From Epiperipatus broadwayi (taxonomy: Eukaryota; Onychophora; Udeonychophora; Euonychophora; Peripatidae): a stretch of 64,000 bases of DNA. Under the pieces are notes generated by a model. It saw only the letters and a list, made by a program, of their open reading frames with translations, did not search any database and had not been told where the DNA came from. The stretch spans positions 4,784,572 through 4,848,571 of the forward strand of contig JAQFVV010006238.1 of assembly GCA_028023455.1 (NCBI GenBank). Reading direction: 5' to 3'. How positions within the stretch are numbered: the stretch's first letter is position 1; every line of letters begins with the position of its first letter. A program made the position numbers and the translations under genes. Below, piece by piece: positions 11,425 to 22,640 of the stretch.

Positions 11425-11567
11425 GCTAAGATGTATTTAAGTAGAAATTCTGAAATTTTCAGACATGAAAATCTCTTTAAATCCAGCTATCTAACTTAAT
11501 TAGCTATATGGGAATCAGTGCTTAACGCTATACTGAAATAAATATCCAAATATTAAATCACTCCACA

Positions 11568-11694
11568 TGGTAAAGAAATTCAGAACCGCCCTCTGTATCA
11601 TTTTGAGGTTGGTTATTTTGAAATATGGACTCTAATATATTTATATATTTAATTCACAGAGGGTGGTTCTGAATTTTCTTGCCATATATCAGAG
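11568..11694. mobile_element. Short hairpin element
   Basis: TGGTAAAGAAATTCAGAACC at 11568 is mirrored at 11667-11694, and the CCTCTGT/ACAGAGG arms enclose about 65 AT-rich bases. It may be a MITE. No TSD was identified. Confidence 0.6.
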
Positions 11695-12299
11695 TGTATG
11701 TCTAATAATTAATAATACTAATTACTTTATCATGTGAGAAATACACAGTCCTCTTATATTTCTAATTCAAGTTGTTTTACGGATTTAAATTGAGACATAT
11801 ACTGTGAAATAATACTATGAATTCATCATTTATCTGTGAGAATATTACAATTAATATATATATATATATATGAGGTTTAGTCAGTAAAATAATCAAATGG
11901 TGTATTGATCAGTGACTCCAGAATCGTCCAGTTTACCATTGCATCAAAATATGCAAAAATTATGGTGAAGAGATTCAAAACAAAAGCTCAATGCAAACAT
12001 CCTCTTTTCTACTCATTTTAAGGAGTGTAAAGCAAAAACAGAATAGCTCACTACTCATTGGAGATTAGAATGTAAATTTAAATACTGTATGTTTTATTAA
12101 GTTGAATTTTTGTTTACTTACTTTGATACAAACTGATTATGAAGCTGAATAGAATGGTAGATTCAGATAAAAAATTTCAGCATGCCTAAAAGATAACATT
12201 TTTAAAAAAATCAGTTCAATTAATTAAAGCTTTCAACACACCACTGGAGTCTCATTAACTAATTCAGTATAACCCATAATTCACTCTGATCATCAGCTT

Positions 12300-12530
12300 C
12301 ACATATGGAGTTTAATACCCACTGATTTATATAGATATAATAAAAGGCAAATCATAAACTATACAATTACTGAATGTCAAATCTATGGTACAGTAAAAGA
12401 TTTGAAGGACTAAATAAAGCCACTGATGAATTTATTTCTTAGTTGGAATATCTATAGATTCCTTTATGATATTTTTTTTAATAATAGTTAAGCTATCTCT
12501 AAAAAAATCCATATACCAGTTAAGTAAATA
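12300..12530 (+). pseudogene. Second copy of the RT-like fragment
   Basis: It shares AATAAAGCCACTG, the TTCCTTTATGATATTTT stretch and AAAAAATCCAT with 7690-7790. In this copy the putative catalytic box reads as Asn-Asn instead of Asp-Asp, and stops interrupt all frames. It is the same dispersed family as the fragment at 7181-7800, at a later stage of decay. Confidence 0.35.
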
Positions 12531-12627
12531 AATAATGAAAGTATTCCATTTAAAGTGTAACTAAAATACTGGAATATCACATGACATCCTGATTAAAGTG
12601 ATTATATGATGATTTATCTACAAAGAG

Positions 12628-12885
12628 TTATAATAATAATTAAAAAAATTACATATTGCTAGAAGAGATGATAATTGATGGACAGTTGAAATTTTAAACA
12701 GGATTCCAAGAGATTGTAAATGACCTAGAAAGTGACCACATGTGAGATGGTTGGATGAAATAAGGAAGTGTGCTGGAGTGATGTGGAGAAGAGAGGCTAG
12801 AGGTTGGAGAAGATGGGTTGAACTTGGAGAGACCTCCATCCTGCAATGGGTTGATAATCGTTGAAAATGATGATGATGATGATGA
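12628..12885 (+). mobile_element. RTE-type LINE, 5'-truncated 3' end
   Basis: Translation gives IPRDCK, PHVRWLDEIRKCAGVMWRREA and LGETSILQWVDN, with stops, colinear with the C-terminus of the longer copies at 40744 and 59501. The 3' tail is (ATG)n, the same as in the other copies, which suggests a shared RTE-style 3' end. It is a short dead fragment. Confidence 0.85.
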
Positions 12886-13083
12886 TTTGTATATTTATTT
12901 TTTCACAAGCTGGATAATATTTTTTATTTTGAATCCAACACACTGACTAAATTTTGTAAAATCCATTTTTATTGTAAAAGATTGACCAAAATGTTTTAGC
13001 TTTTCTACTTGCTTTGCATAGATTTTTATTTCATTGTTACAATCATTTTGTGCATTTTCTTATTCAAATTTCAATTTTTATAG

Positions 13084-13266
13084 AAGTGCTATTCTCTGAA
13101 AATATTAATCATCGCTGCAGAATTGTGGGTAAACCCTTTGGGACTAGAGGCAATTACTTTTAATGATTTCTGTCCACTCCTAAAAATTTACTGGGATAAA
13201 TTCAAAACTGCAGATGTAGATGATATTACAAAATCATGCTTTCAAAAAAAAAAAAAAGAATTTTGA
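13084..13266 (+). pseudogene. Possible pogo/Tigger-type transposase C-terminus
   Basis: An ORF of 60 codons without a start reads AAELWVNPLGLEAITF then YWDKFKTADVDDITKSCFQK. The pattern Trp, about 8 residues, Ile, two residues, Cys-Phe-x-Lys resembles the end of DDE_1 (Tigger/pogo/jerky) transposases. No catalytic acidic residues are present in this short piece and no terminal repeats were found. It may also be an exon of an unrelated gene. Confidence 0.3.
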
Positions 13267-13951
13267 AAATGAAAAATGGATTTTGGCTTTATTGTAAAGA
13301 GAAAAAAAAAATTGAATTTTTATCAACAAATCGCCAAAATAATATTACCGAATGTACTTTCATTTTTCTCTAATAAGTTTTTAAAGAAAAAAAAATGTTT
13401 ATTACTGATAAACGAGCTTCAACAACTGTTTAAATGTAGTTAAAACATAAAATACACAAAGCTGAAAGAAATTATTTTTAATATTTAGACCAGCTGTGCT
13501 TTCGATTAGATTCAGTAAAATCTAGTTGAATAGTTTTTCAATTTAGCCCTTGATTAATATTTTCTATATTGCTAAATGAATTGTTATTTTCTTTTCTTTT
13601 TTTTAAAAAAAAAGAGATTAGATTTGGGCATGTATATACTTTATCCATCTAAATGATTTGTTCTTACATTATTTAATTTAAATTGAGATGACTGTGGTAG
13701 ATACTAAAGCACTTTTGATCCAGTAAATTGATGCACCATGAAATGGGAATATTAGCAATAGTGTCCATGTTTATGAAATTATTATTCTGATAGTAATTTT
13801 ATGATTTTTCAATTGCTGTAAAATATCATTCTATTCAATTTTGCTTTGAGTAAACCAAACAGTTTTACTTCATTTCTCTTTCCCCCTGCTTTCTAAGTCT
13901 TTTAAAGCTCTATTTTGGCAGTCCATGATTCTTTTTAACTATGATTTCAAT
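13267..13951. other. AT-rich spacer with A homopolymers
   Basis: Several A and T runs are present but no gene or shared repeat was recognised. Confidence 0.5.
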
Positions 13952-13962
13952 ATTTCTAAACT

Positions 13963-14069
13963 GTCAAGCATCGGTGGTCGAGAGGTCAGCGCGACTGCCT
14001 TATAAGCAGTTGCTCGGGTTGCGGGTTCGCTTCCCGGTCGATGCTATGACACATGAAAAAAAAAAAAAA
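13963..14069 (+). mobile_element. tRNA-derived SINE, short form, young-looking
   Basis: The tRNA-like body at 13968-14044 has acceptor arms GCATCGG/TCGATGC, an A box TGGTCGAGAGG, a 5-bp anticodon-type stem ACTGC/GCAGT around CTTATAA, and a T arm with GGGTTCGCTTCCC. It ends TATGACACATG plus a run of about 15 A. The 11 bp TSD ATTTCTAAACT is perfect (13952-13962 and 14070-14080). The open frame across this site is incidental. Confidence 0.9.
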
Positions 14070-14080
14070 ATTTCTAAACT

Positions 14081-16490
14081 TGCCTTTCAAGAATTTGGTT
14101 TAGTATTTTCAAGAATGTTTACACTCATTATGGTGATAGTGCCTTGTTTTAGATTATATGGTAAAAAGTTGACTAAGATTTCATATTTTAAAAATAATAT
14201 TTTAAAAAAAAATAATATTTAATATTTTAATTTAATAATACATAAATTTAAATGATATAAAGATTTAGATTGCATGTTTTGAAGCATTTAAAGTTGTTCA
14301 TTTTAAAAATTAAATATAATTAAAATTGAGTGTTTAATCACATGTAATGTGGTATAAATATAAGATTAATATTTAAAAAATCAGATTGAATTAAATAATT
14401 TAAATTAAATTTTTTATAGTTTATTATGAATAATTTTTATGCTATGTTTAATAATTTTATAATATATATATAATATTCAAATATATATATATTAAATACA
14501 GTAATATTTACACAAATTTAAAATAAACTTTCATCACCTGTTATATTTGATCTTTGATTATAAAAATTATACAAATTGAACTTTGCCACAATAAATGTAA
14601 AATAAAAGAGGCTATATTGATTTCTAGATATCTCAAATGTTAATGAATTGGCAACCATCAAACATTAAAATAATAGAATTGTGGGACGACTGAATTGAAT
14701 TATGGGAGTTATGAAATGAGTCTCGTTTTGATTATTCAACGTTATGTAGTTGACAAAGACTATAAAGAATATAGTCGAAAGTACTTCTAATAAAATAACT
14801 TTAAATATGTGTCAATATTATTGTATTTAATATATATATATAAATTTGAATATTACATATATTTTTGGAAAGAATACAGACATCAAACTTAATTTATTCT
14901 ATATATTTATTTATAAATATTAAATTATATAAAGGTAGAAAAGGTTAATACCATTGGCAATATGTAATATATAAATAAGTAAATAATAACTACAGTAAGG
15001 CATAATAAGCATAAAATAAATTTATTAATCTGTTAATCCAGGCTTTTGATATGGAATATCTTTGTCAAAGCACGATTGAGAGAAAGTTTGCAAAATGTAT
15101 CAGAATTTTCACCAGAATATAAAGATAATTACACGGGGTGTAAATTTTAATGAATTTACATGTTTGCATAAGTGATAAGTGTAAGCACAAAGTGATGAAG
15201 CTCTGTCTACATTGTCAGTTTGAACGACCAGTGTTTGTTAATGGGAATGTCGATTGAATTCAATATATCATCCAAATGAAACACGATATTAATACATCTA
15301 GTAAGGAATTATAATAAAGATAAAGGCTGGATTTCATTTTAAATGTTTTAATAATCAAATTTCTATGCTGTACCATGTGTTCGTATGCCTGGAGAGAAAA
15401 TGTTTTTTTCATTTAATTACATATATACATATATGTATGCATGACAATTCTGAAAAAGTCTGCTAAACAATTAAAACTGTCATCTATTTTTGAAAGTATA
15501 AAGTAATAAAATATTGTATTGTTCAAAGTATTTAAAAGAATATATTTTTTATTATTTAAATATATTAATCGTTAGGTAATAGACTGGGTAATTAAGCATT
15601 TCTGAATCAATTATCAACTAAATTAATTTTAAAAAATTCAATGTGCTTAATTCAGTGAAACTGTTGTGCTCATCCTGCTCTTTAAATATTTGAATGTTTA
15701 CCACTTCCTGATTAAGTTAGTGTATGACTTTTTATTGTATGTGTTAAAAGGCTTATATTTTCTCCTTTGTAAACTGCAGAATAAATTAATTTAATATAGA
15801 TTAATTTATGTGGGTGAATGAGAAAGGACATTATTCTCTTTACATCTCTAGAGAGAAATTGTGAAGAATTAATGACTTTGGTAGTCAGTGATTGAATAGT
15901 GAAGATTTATATTTAGTTTTCTTTATTCTTCAGCTAAGAAAATAGTAGACATCTATTCATTAACTATTATATTAAATATTCTTATTGATGATTACAGCAA
16001 AAGTAATTTAAAGATTGTTTTATTAAATAGATTGTTTCCCTTCATAGATAAGTGATTATTAGGGATTCATAATGATTTTAAAGGGACAAGTGACATTGTT
16101 GAAATGTGCTTTTGTTGCTGAGTAAATGGAAGAAAAATATAATGAGTAAAATAATATTTCTGCTGTGTTTTATTCCACGACCATCAATAGATTGCACAAA
16201 TTAGCAGATAATAGCTCATGCATTGTTTACAATAGTATATCCTATACTATCCTGTGTGTTAATACTTTTCAACACAATTATAATAAGGATAATTTTTAAC
16301 ATATGCACAGTATATCCAAGTAAAAAGATGATTGGTGACCGATTCTTTCTCCAAGCTACTTGGTGTTCTATCTCTGAGTTAATGTACATTTTATGCAATC
16401 ACATAGTTTAGCTGTTCATTACCAATATTTTGAGATGCTTGCAGGTCTGGGTTATGAGTTATAATATGAAATGTTTAGTGATTTCTACTT
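14081..16490. other. AT-rich spacer
   Basis: Up to about 14960 the sequence is low-complexity AT with short (TA)n runs. The part at 15040-15400 is more complex, but no ORF, repeat partner or motif was recognised. It could be conserved non-coding DNA. Confidence 0.4.
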
Positions 16491-16496
16491 TAACCC

Positions 16497-16760
16497 ATGC
16501 TGGAACAATGCACTAACATTAAATTTCACTTTAAATTAGGGGAAATTGCTACTGAAATGTTTGAAATGATTCAAACTGCATATCGCAGTGAAGCTATGAA
16601 TCATAAGAATATTTTATTTTTGCAAAATATTGTGATGGCACCAAAAGCATTAAATATGGTCCATAAAGGTATGAAACATACTGTCATATTTCATGTGTCA
16701 CCTCATGATCACTGTTAATGCCTTGAAATTTCTGTGGCAAATACATAAACTATGACATTA
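16497..16760 (+). pseudogene. mariner-type transposase N-terminus (relic)
   Basis: It starts at ATG 16497 and reads MLEQCTNIKFHFKLGEIAT and EMFEMIQTAYRSEAM, closely resembling the first helix-turn-helix of mariner/SETMAR-type transposases (also seen in GVQW3-like proteins). A frameshift near 16615 restores CDGTKSIKYGP and CHISCVTS, which correspond to the link before the second helix-turn-helix. The catalytic DDD domain and terminal repeats are missing, so the fragment is dead. Confidence 0.7.
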
Positions 16761-17789
16761 TGTAACATGCATTGATTCATGGATGATGCTGCAGGCATCT
16801 CAGAGAGAGGATCAGCCACCTTTTCATAGGGTCATAACTGTATATACTTATGATATAATTTAATTTAAAAACTACAGTATATAAAGAAATTAAGATTATA
16901 AAAAAAAAATAACTGTAAAAAATCAGAATAATACAGAAAGCTAATATATTTACTTATGTACTATATGTCTGTATGCTCTACATTCTGTGTTAATTTAATG
17001 ATAATATATTTGTTTATAATTAACTTATTGTAAGTTGTTACTTCATATAATTCCAATTTACATTGTGTTTAAACAAATGGAGTACCAGACTGTCAATATG
17101 GGTGAGATTCAGGAACATGATATGTCCTAATTCATTTAATGAAGAAGGTGGTCTATGTTTTTGCACTAATGGATGGCTGAAATGTGGAATTGAAATTGAA
17201 TCCACAAAATAACAAGAATGGATAATTCATTTTTCTTCAACATATGGCTAGCTTCACAATATATTTTTCATTTATAATTAAATAAATAATTATCATTTTG
17301 TTACTTACAGGATGCACTTCGTGAATTGTCGTATACTTGGCAGAATTGCTAAGATCACTAGTTTTAAGCTTTGAAAGTGTGAGTTATGATAAGAGAGGGT
17401 ACTGCAAAAGGAGAAATGATAACTTTCATACATGAAAATAATATATCTATAATTTATGATTATTAATTGCTTTATTTTTTGTTTGATTACTATTTTTAAT
17501 AGTATATAAGTGAAGTAGTGGATGTTGAGTCAGCAGATGCAGTAACTCCCCAACATTGGTGTGTATGTATGTATATATAATGCTGTCCAATTCAATGTTA
17601 TTGCTATGTGTTTAAAACTGAATTGTTGTTCATCAAAATTTATTTATATTAATTAGTTTCTACATGTTATTATTGTAGAGAAAGTCTTATTACTGTTAAT
17701 AATTCAAGATAATGAAACTGATATGAAACTGGGATATATCATAGTTTCAACTTTGCTTTTAATAACAATGGTATTTGGAAATGTTTATA
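16761..17789. other. AT-rich spacer
   Basis: No coding region or repeat shared within the window was recognised. Confidence 0.45.
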
Positions 17790-18335
17790 GGCTTCAAATC
17801 TAAGCCAAGATTGTATTGATTTGGTTAGGAAGTTGTTAATTTGAATTAGTTAAAAGCAGAAACAATGAAATCTTCTTGATATTAAGATTTACAGTATGTT
17901 GATGATTGTGTTATCCCTGCTAATTCAAGGGATTATCTACAGAAGTTTTTAATATTTTGAAGTTAACTTATAAAGACTTTTGTTGTGTAAATAATGTTTT
18001 GAAGTTCTTTATAAGCCAAAATGGAAAACAATTCTTGCCTCTGTTAATTTGGAAGATTTTTAATGAATCAACTTGAATATCTTGCTAGCTTTTTAAACAA
18101 AAAAAAATCTGATTCCCATTTTAAGAACATCCTAAATCCATATCTGCATTTAGAAAATAAAAAAAGGTCTAACAATTGCAACTAAATTAAGTATATGGGG
18201 ATATTATTTTGCCAAAGGTATTTTGTGGAATGAATATAACTTAAAGCAGTGAAAAAATTTCTCATTAGCACACTGTTTTAAAAATTTGGTGTCATTGAGT
18301 CTAATATATTGTATTGAGCATGTGAGGTGAATAAC
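17790..18335 (+). pseudogene. Non-LTR retrotransposon RT fragment (YVDD box)
   Basis: One frame reads LQYVDDCVIPANSRDYLQKFL, matching the YADD catalytic box and following helix of LINE reverse transcriptases. Downstream pieces PKWENNSC, NQLEYL and, in another frame, IATKLSIWGYYFAKGILW fit the thumb region. Several frameshifts and stops are present. It differs from the FADD-type RTE copies at 40744 and 59501, so it is a second LINE lineage. Confidence 0.6.
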
Positions 18336-18604
18336 GTAATAATTTTTCTAAAAAAATATATTTTATGGTAAATTTAAACATGGGTTGCATGAAAGAGATA
18401 GATTTCATTTACATTATATAATACATTAACTTGAACAAATAATGAAAATACTCTTTTTCATGCACTTTATGCAATACAATATTTTGTTAGTTCAAATTTC
18501 CAAAAATAAATGACAGTTTCAACTATCCAACAACCTTCTTCAGAAGTCTGTTTACTATTTTAAAAAAAAGATATTATAACTCTAAAGAGGTACAATATTG
18601 ATTA

Positions 18605-19196
18605 TTTTTATTAAATGTTTTTATATAAATCAAAACAAATTGTAATATTTAAATAAATGTTATGGGCATTCATATAGAAAGGATAGCCTTTATAATTTAA
18701 ACTTAGGTTTTGTTAATACTTAGCTTTCGATATACAAAACATCATAATGGTAGCATTATTACTTTTTTAATGTTCTGGCTTTTAAATACATCTTTGATTA
18801 ACATTTCCATTTGTTTTATTTGACATTCAAAAATATTTAAATTCATTTGAACAATCCACATCTTTGAGAAGGGATCCTTGTGTCTTTTCTGTTTATTGAA
18901 AGTCTATCTTTAGCTATTCTCCAAGTCTCTTTAATATTCCATTTTCTGTTTTTTTTTTCTCACTCATAAAATTTCAGCTTTTGATAAACTAACTTTATAG
19001 CCAGATTTTTGTTCATGGTCTGTAAATATTGCGGAATATTCAATACTCTTAATGAGCTTTATGATATAGGCATTTATGCTGGGCTTGTCTCATTCAGAGA
19101 TTAGCCCTTGATTTCCCACAATATGTATACTTACACTTAGATTGGTTGCATTGGATTTTGTAGACAATTTGTTGAGCTGATTCCATAGATTATCAT
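18605..19196 (-). pseudogene. Penelope-like element 3' part, GIY-YIG endonuclease relic
   Basis: The minus strand from about 19183 reads QQIVYKIQCNQSKCKYTYCG then KSRANL and, after a stop, RQAQHKC. This matches the PLE GIY-YIG pattern: VYKI for the GIY strand, a CxxxxC pair, YCG for YIG, then Arg and His. A shifted frame continues EYSAIFTDHEQKSGY and LSKAEIL, the later part of the domain. PLEs encode an RT plus this endonuclease; the RT is not seen here. Stops and shifts make it inactive. From 19085 down it is one arm of a long inverted repeat with 19197-20035. Confidence 0.7.
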
Positions 19197-19610
19197 AGCA
19201 TAAATACCTACACAATAGAGCTCATAAGAGTGTTGAATATTCCTCAGTATTTATGGACCATGAGCAAAAATTTGGCCATAAATTTGACTTGTTGGAATTG
19301 TATGCACAGATAGGGATAATAGAAAGCAGGTAATTAAAGAGGGTTGGGAAGTAGATAAAGATTGATTTTCAATAAGCAGAAAAGACAAGCATTCCCTCTT
19401 AAAAAAGTAGACTATTTAAATGAATGCAAATGTTTTTGAATGTGAAATAAAACAAATGTATCACATGATCATTATTTCCTATGTTTACCCAAGCTGTTAT
19501 TAGCAATAACAAACTCCATACAATAGGGCCACCCATTGCAAGCTTTAGTAATCAATGGATTCAGGAAGGTTTGTGTATAAATTCCCCATCTGGCGCCTAC
19601 TCATCCAATA

Positions 19611-19651
19611 TCCCCAGACTAGTTTTTAGATTATTGCTTATATCAATGAGA
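19611..19651 (-). ncRNA. Hammerhead remnant, X family
   Basis: ACUAGUC and UGGGGA are kept, but the core reads UUGAUAU and the GAAA box AAAA. It is inactive by inspection. Confidence 0.45.
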
Positions 19652-19672
19652 AATTGCCCTTAGATCCAAAGC

Positions 19673-19714
19673 TTCTCACTAATGAATGCCACAAGCTAGA
19701 AACTAATTTGGGGA
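19673..19714 (+). ncRNA. Hammerhead-like, X family (core G5 mutated)
   Basis: It has CUAAUGA in place of CUGAUGA, a short GC/GC stem II with a CACAA loop, GAAAC, and stem I UUCUCA/UGGGGA with G-U pairs. The invariant G is lost, so activity is unlikely. Confidence 0.5.
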
Positions 19715-20154
19715 TATTGGATGAGTAGGCACTAGATGGAGATTTTATGCACAAACCTTCCTGCATCCATTTATTACTAAAGCTTACAACTGAGTGGCAC
19801 TACTACTATCTGGAGAGTTTGCTATTCTTAAAACAAATGTAAATGTAGTTAAATAATTATCAAGTGTATTTAAAACCTTGAACCATTAAAAAAGAAATAA
19901 AACTATTTATATGGTATTTTATATATAGAAAGCATGCTTAGCATTAATAAAAGCTAAGTTTAAATTATAAAGGTTACCTTTTCTACATGAATGCCCAGAA
20001 CATTTATTTGAATATTAAATGTTTTTATTTATGTTACTTGGATGTATCTGGTAACTAATTTTTAACCTACTTCTACTGAATGGATTTTTTTTTTCAAATG
20101 AAGAAAAGTGTACTGACATGAGATGGTTTAATGCCCTATGTAATTTTTCAAATT

Positions 20155-20530
20155 ATTAGAATGGCACCTGGAGATGTAAAGATTTAAACTACTAAACATC
20201 ATATGATCACCATTTCTGATGAGCTTGAATTAAACCCATTATTGGGTTTTCATTTTAGACTCAAAGCTTTATAGTTAGCTAATAAGGTAAAAAAATATGG
20301 CTGCTGGATGGTTGCATTAGATCCTATGATCTAGGTCTGCAGTGCTTTCAGATCCAATGCTCCTCACCAATGAAAGCCATAAGCTGGGAACTAGTCTGGG
20401 AATATTGGATGAGTAGGCACTAGATGGGGATTTTATGAAAAATCTTGCATCCATTGATTAGTCTGGCTTGCACTGGTGGTGCTGCTGTAAAGAGAATTTA
20501 GCCTCTGTGAATTAAAGATTTCTAGATCCG
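20155..20530. mobile_element. X-family element, partial
   Basis: AACATCATATGATCACCATT, GGCTGCTGGATGGTTGCATT and GAGTAGGCACTAGATGGGG match the X element at 53002-53765. It has one plus-strand hammerhead. TSDs were not identified. Confidence 0.7.
20361..20402 (+). ncRNA. Hammerhead remnant, X family
   Basis: The core reads CCAAUGA and the second box GGAAC. Stem III ACUAGUC and stem I UCCUCA/UGGGAA are recognisable. It is probably inactive. Confidence 0.45.
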
Positions 20531-21047
20531 GTCTCAACTTGTCAATTCTAGGACTCAAACTCGAATGTTTTATGACCTTCAAGTGTTTAACTGTTTGATT
20601 TGTTCTTTCATTGTTTAAATGTTATAGATCTTATAATATAATAGTTTCAGTTTTTTAAATAAATTTTAATAACATTTTTTTAATAACGATATAACACTAT
20701 TAATTCGAAATTCCTGGTTCAAGGGCTTTTTCTGATCATTGTAAACTTAAATTTTTCTAAAAATGTAAATAAATAAATATTAGTTATATTGCTTTCTTTT
20801 CTTTAATTCATTGTGGTTTGCAAATATGTGTATAAACTAATTTATTAATTGTAAAAAAATTAAAGATTACCTTTAATATTTTCTTTGGTTTATAAAAGAA
20901 TTTTGAATAATAGGTAATAATATTCTACCTGTATTAGTTTGTGTTATTAAACTGCCAAGTATATAATTATATCATTACTTATAATACAGTACTTCATCCA
21001 AAATAATAATTATCGACAAATTAACTAGTTGTTTTGTAGTTAATTAG

Positions 21048-21155
21048 TCAAGCGTTGGTGGTCGAGAGGTCAGAACAGCCGCCTTACAAGTAGTTATCCC
21101 GCGTAAGCGGGTTCGCTTCCCGGCCGATGCTATGACACATGAGAGAAAAAAATGA
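21048..21155 (+). mobile_element. tRNA-derived SINE, short form
   Basis: The body at 21052-21130 has acceptor arms GCGTTGG/CCGATGC, TGGTCGAGAGG, loop CTTACAA and GGGTTCGCTTCCC. It ends TATGACACATGAG with a short A run. The TSD TTAATTAG lies at 21040-21047 and 21156-21163. Confidence 0.85.
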
Positions 21156-21163
21156 TTAATTAG

Positions 21164-22290
21164 CTGGTACTGCGGTCCATAGGCCGTGAATTCTAAAACT
21201 CACCGGAAGTGACACAATTCGGCTTCATCTATCCAGTTTTCCATTCTACCATTATTCCTAACACATAGAGCTAAATGTGTTACTTAATTAAAACAATTAA
21301 ATTTAGATGTCATTGATTGTTTTTTAATGTGATGTCTTTTTTAATTTTGCTGATTAAATTCCTAATAGAATCGTTTTGAAAGACATTACTAATTTCTCTG
21401 ATTTTTTTTTTTTTAAAGTTTGAAAATAGATTTTATTTTTTATTCCTAGAGGTTTTTTTTTTTTAGCTATTAAAGAAATTTAAAAGAATTATTAAAGTCG
21501 AAAAATGTCTAATCTAATAACATTTAAAATTGAATTAGTATTACTTTTGTTACCATCCGATTCTGTTTATTGATTAAAATAAATCTGCTGAAATCAGAAC
21601 AGTTGGAAAAATTGTAGCTTCCATAACAACAGATGGTTTATTTTATAACTTCCATAAGTTTGACAGCTAACTTTAAGAAGCTTGATATTTGGTTAAGGTA
21701 ATTTAATTATAATCTTCAGCCAACATCGTAGCGAAAAAGTTTATTATGTTTGAGAGAGAAAAGAAGTAAATAAACTTAATATTTTTTTTCTTCCCGAAAC
21801 ATTTTGAGTTTTGAAAAACTTGGTAATAAAATGACTCTTGTCTGCAATTAGTAAAAATTATTCTTAGTAGAAGGCTACATTCAATGGTTGCGTGACCGGA
21901 TATTGCTCTAACATCAAATCGATGGAGCGTCATGATACAATGTCAGTTTGTCTTTCCATGATTTTTCCTACTTAGTCTGAAATCAAATAAAAGAATAAGC
22001 TATTGTTTATTACATATCAGTAATTTATTATCTGAATTCAGTCATCTATTTTAAACTTGATTAATCATTGGACATTAGAATGTTATATGTATATCTCCAA
22101 ATATAAATTTCTAAAGGTTAATCATTCTCAATGAGGAGTTGTATCACACACACATCATATCACAGCTACTTTTTAGAAATTGCTGTAGAAAGGATGTTGC
22201 TGTTAAATGAAAGGGGACTTATCGATTCCTCTTTTTTTATGTCTTAAAGCAACTAAGTAGGGTAAATTTCTAATATTTTTGGGTGCTTAA
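21164..22290. other. Spacer, partly less AT-biased
   Basis: The stretch at 21165-21240 (with GGCCGTGAATTC and CACCGGAAGTGAC) has unusually high GC. An open frame on the minus strand at 21703-21933 looks like chance. No gene was recognised. Confidence 0.4.
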
Positions 22291-22640
22291 AAGAAGAGCA
22301 CTACGAAGACTTCAGACCACCCAATGAAGTATTGAGAACTATATGTTAAGATTAACAAGAAGAGATCAAAATGAAATACATGGGTGAGAGTACCAACAGA
22401 TATTGTTGATACAATTAAGAGACTCAAATGAATTTAGGCTGAATTGTAAAGAGATAATAGATAGTTGAAGTTTTAACTTGCATTCCAAGAAATTACAAAA
22501 GAGATAGAAAGAAACTGATGAAATAAAGGAGATTGATGGTATAATGTAGAGAACATATTGATTAGAAAAACTGGATTAAACTTGGGAAGATCTTTATTAT
22601 ACAGTGAATCTACATTGGTTGAAAATGAATGAGAAAGAGG
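22291..22640 (+). mobile_element. RTE-type LINE, strongly decayed 3' region
   Basis: GACTTCAGACCACCCAATGA, AACAAGAAGAGATC, GATAGAAAGAAACTGATG and related words are colinear with 41720-42060. Many stops and indels make this the oldest-looking of the RTE copies. Confidence 0.7.

Larger units (their letters stand above)
10797..11515 (-). mobile_element. Y-family tandem repeat, unit 418 bp, one ribozyme each
   Basis: The sequence starting TAATAATTAA at 10801 recurs at 11219 in direct orientation, and both units contain GTGACATTACTTTTATAAGC and a hammerhead region on the minus strand. Unit 1 is about 418 bp. Unit 2 is shorter, ends near 11515, and lacks an internal segment seen in unit 1. Direct tandem units with one type I hammerhead each are the arrangement described for animal retrozymes. 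No ORF is present. Confidence 0.75.
19461..19829. mobile_element. X-family element nested in PLE copy, 12 bp TSD
   Basis: AAAACAAATGTA occurs at 19449-19460 and 19830-19841, and the other PLE arm has a single copy of the site (18806-18817, minus sense). This defines an insertion of 369 bp and its target duplication. The element is a palindrome with two hammerhead-like regions in opposite orientation, 21 bp apart. It contains no ORF, so it needs enzymes from elsewhere. Confidence 0.85.
19197..20035 (+). pseudogene. Inverted partner copy of the PLE 3' part
   Basis: The plus strand reads SVEYSSVFMDHEQKFGHKFD, the partner of the minus-strand copy, then a related 3' region. The arm runs 19197-19460, is interrupted by an X element with its TSD (19461-19841), and resumes 19842-20035, where AAAGCTAAGTTTAAATTATA matches the other arm. 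The two arms are head to head with about 110 bp between them that holds the N-terminal part of the endonuclease. The arm is degenerate and non-coding now. Confidence 0.65.

Noticed and set aside
13968-14044. Functional tRNA gene
   Set aside because: The tRNA-like body has a T-arm mismatch, a B box change, a poly-A tail and TSDs, and the family is dispersed with varying anticodon-loop sequence. A SINE explains it better.
13941-14222. 93-codon ORF over the SINE
   Set aside because: The frame simply crosses the tRNA-like body and its poly-A tail.
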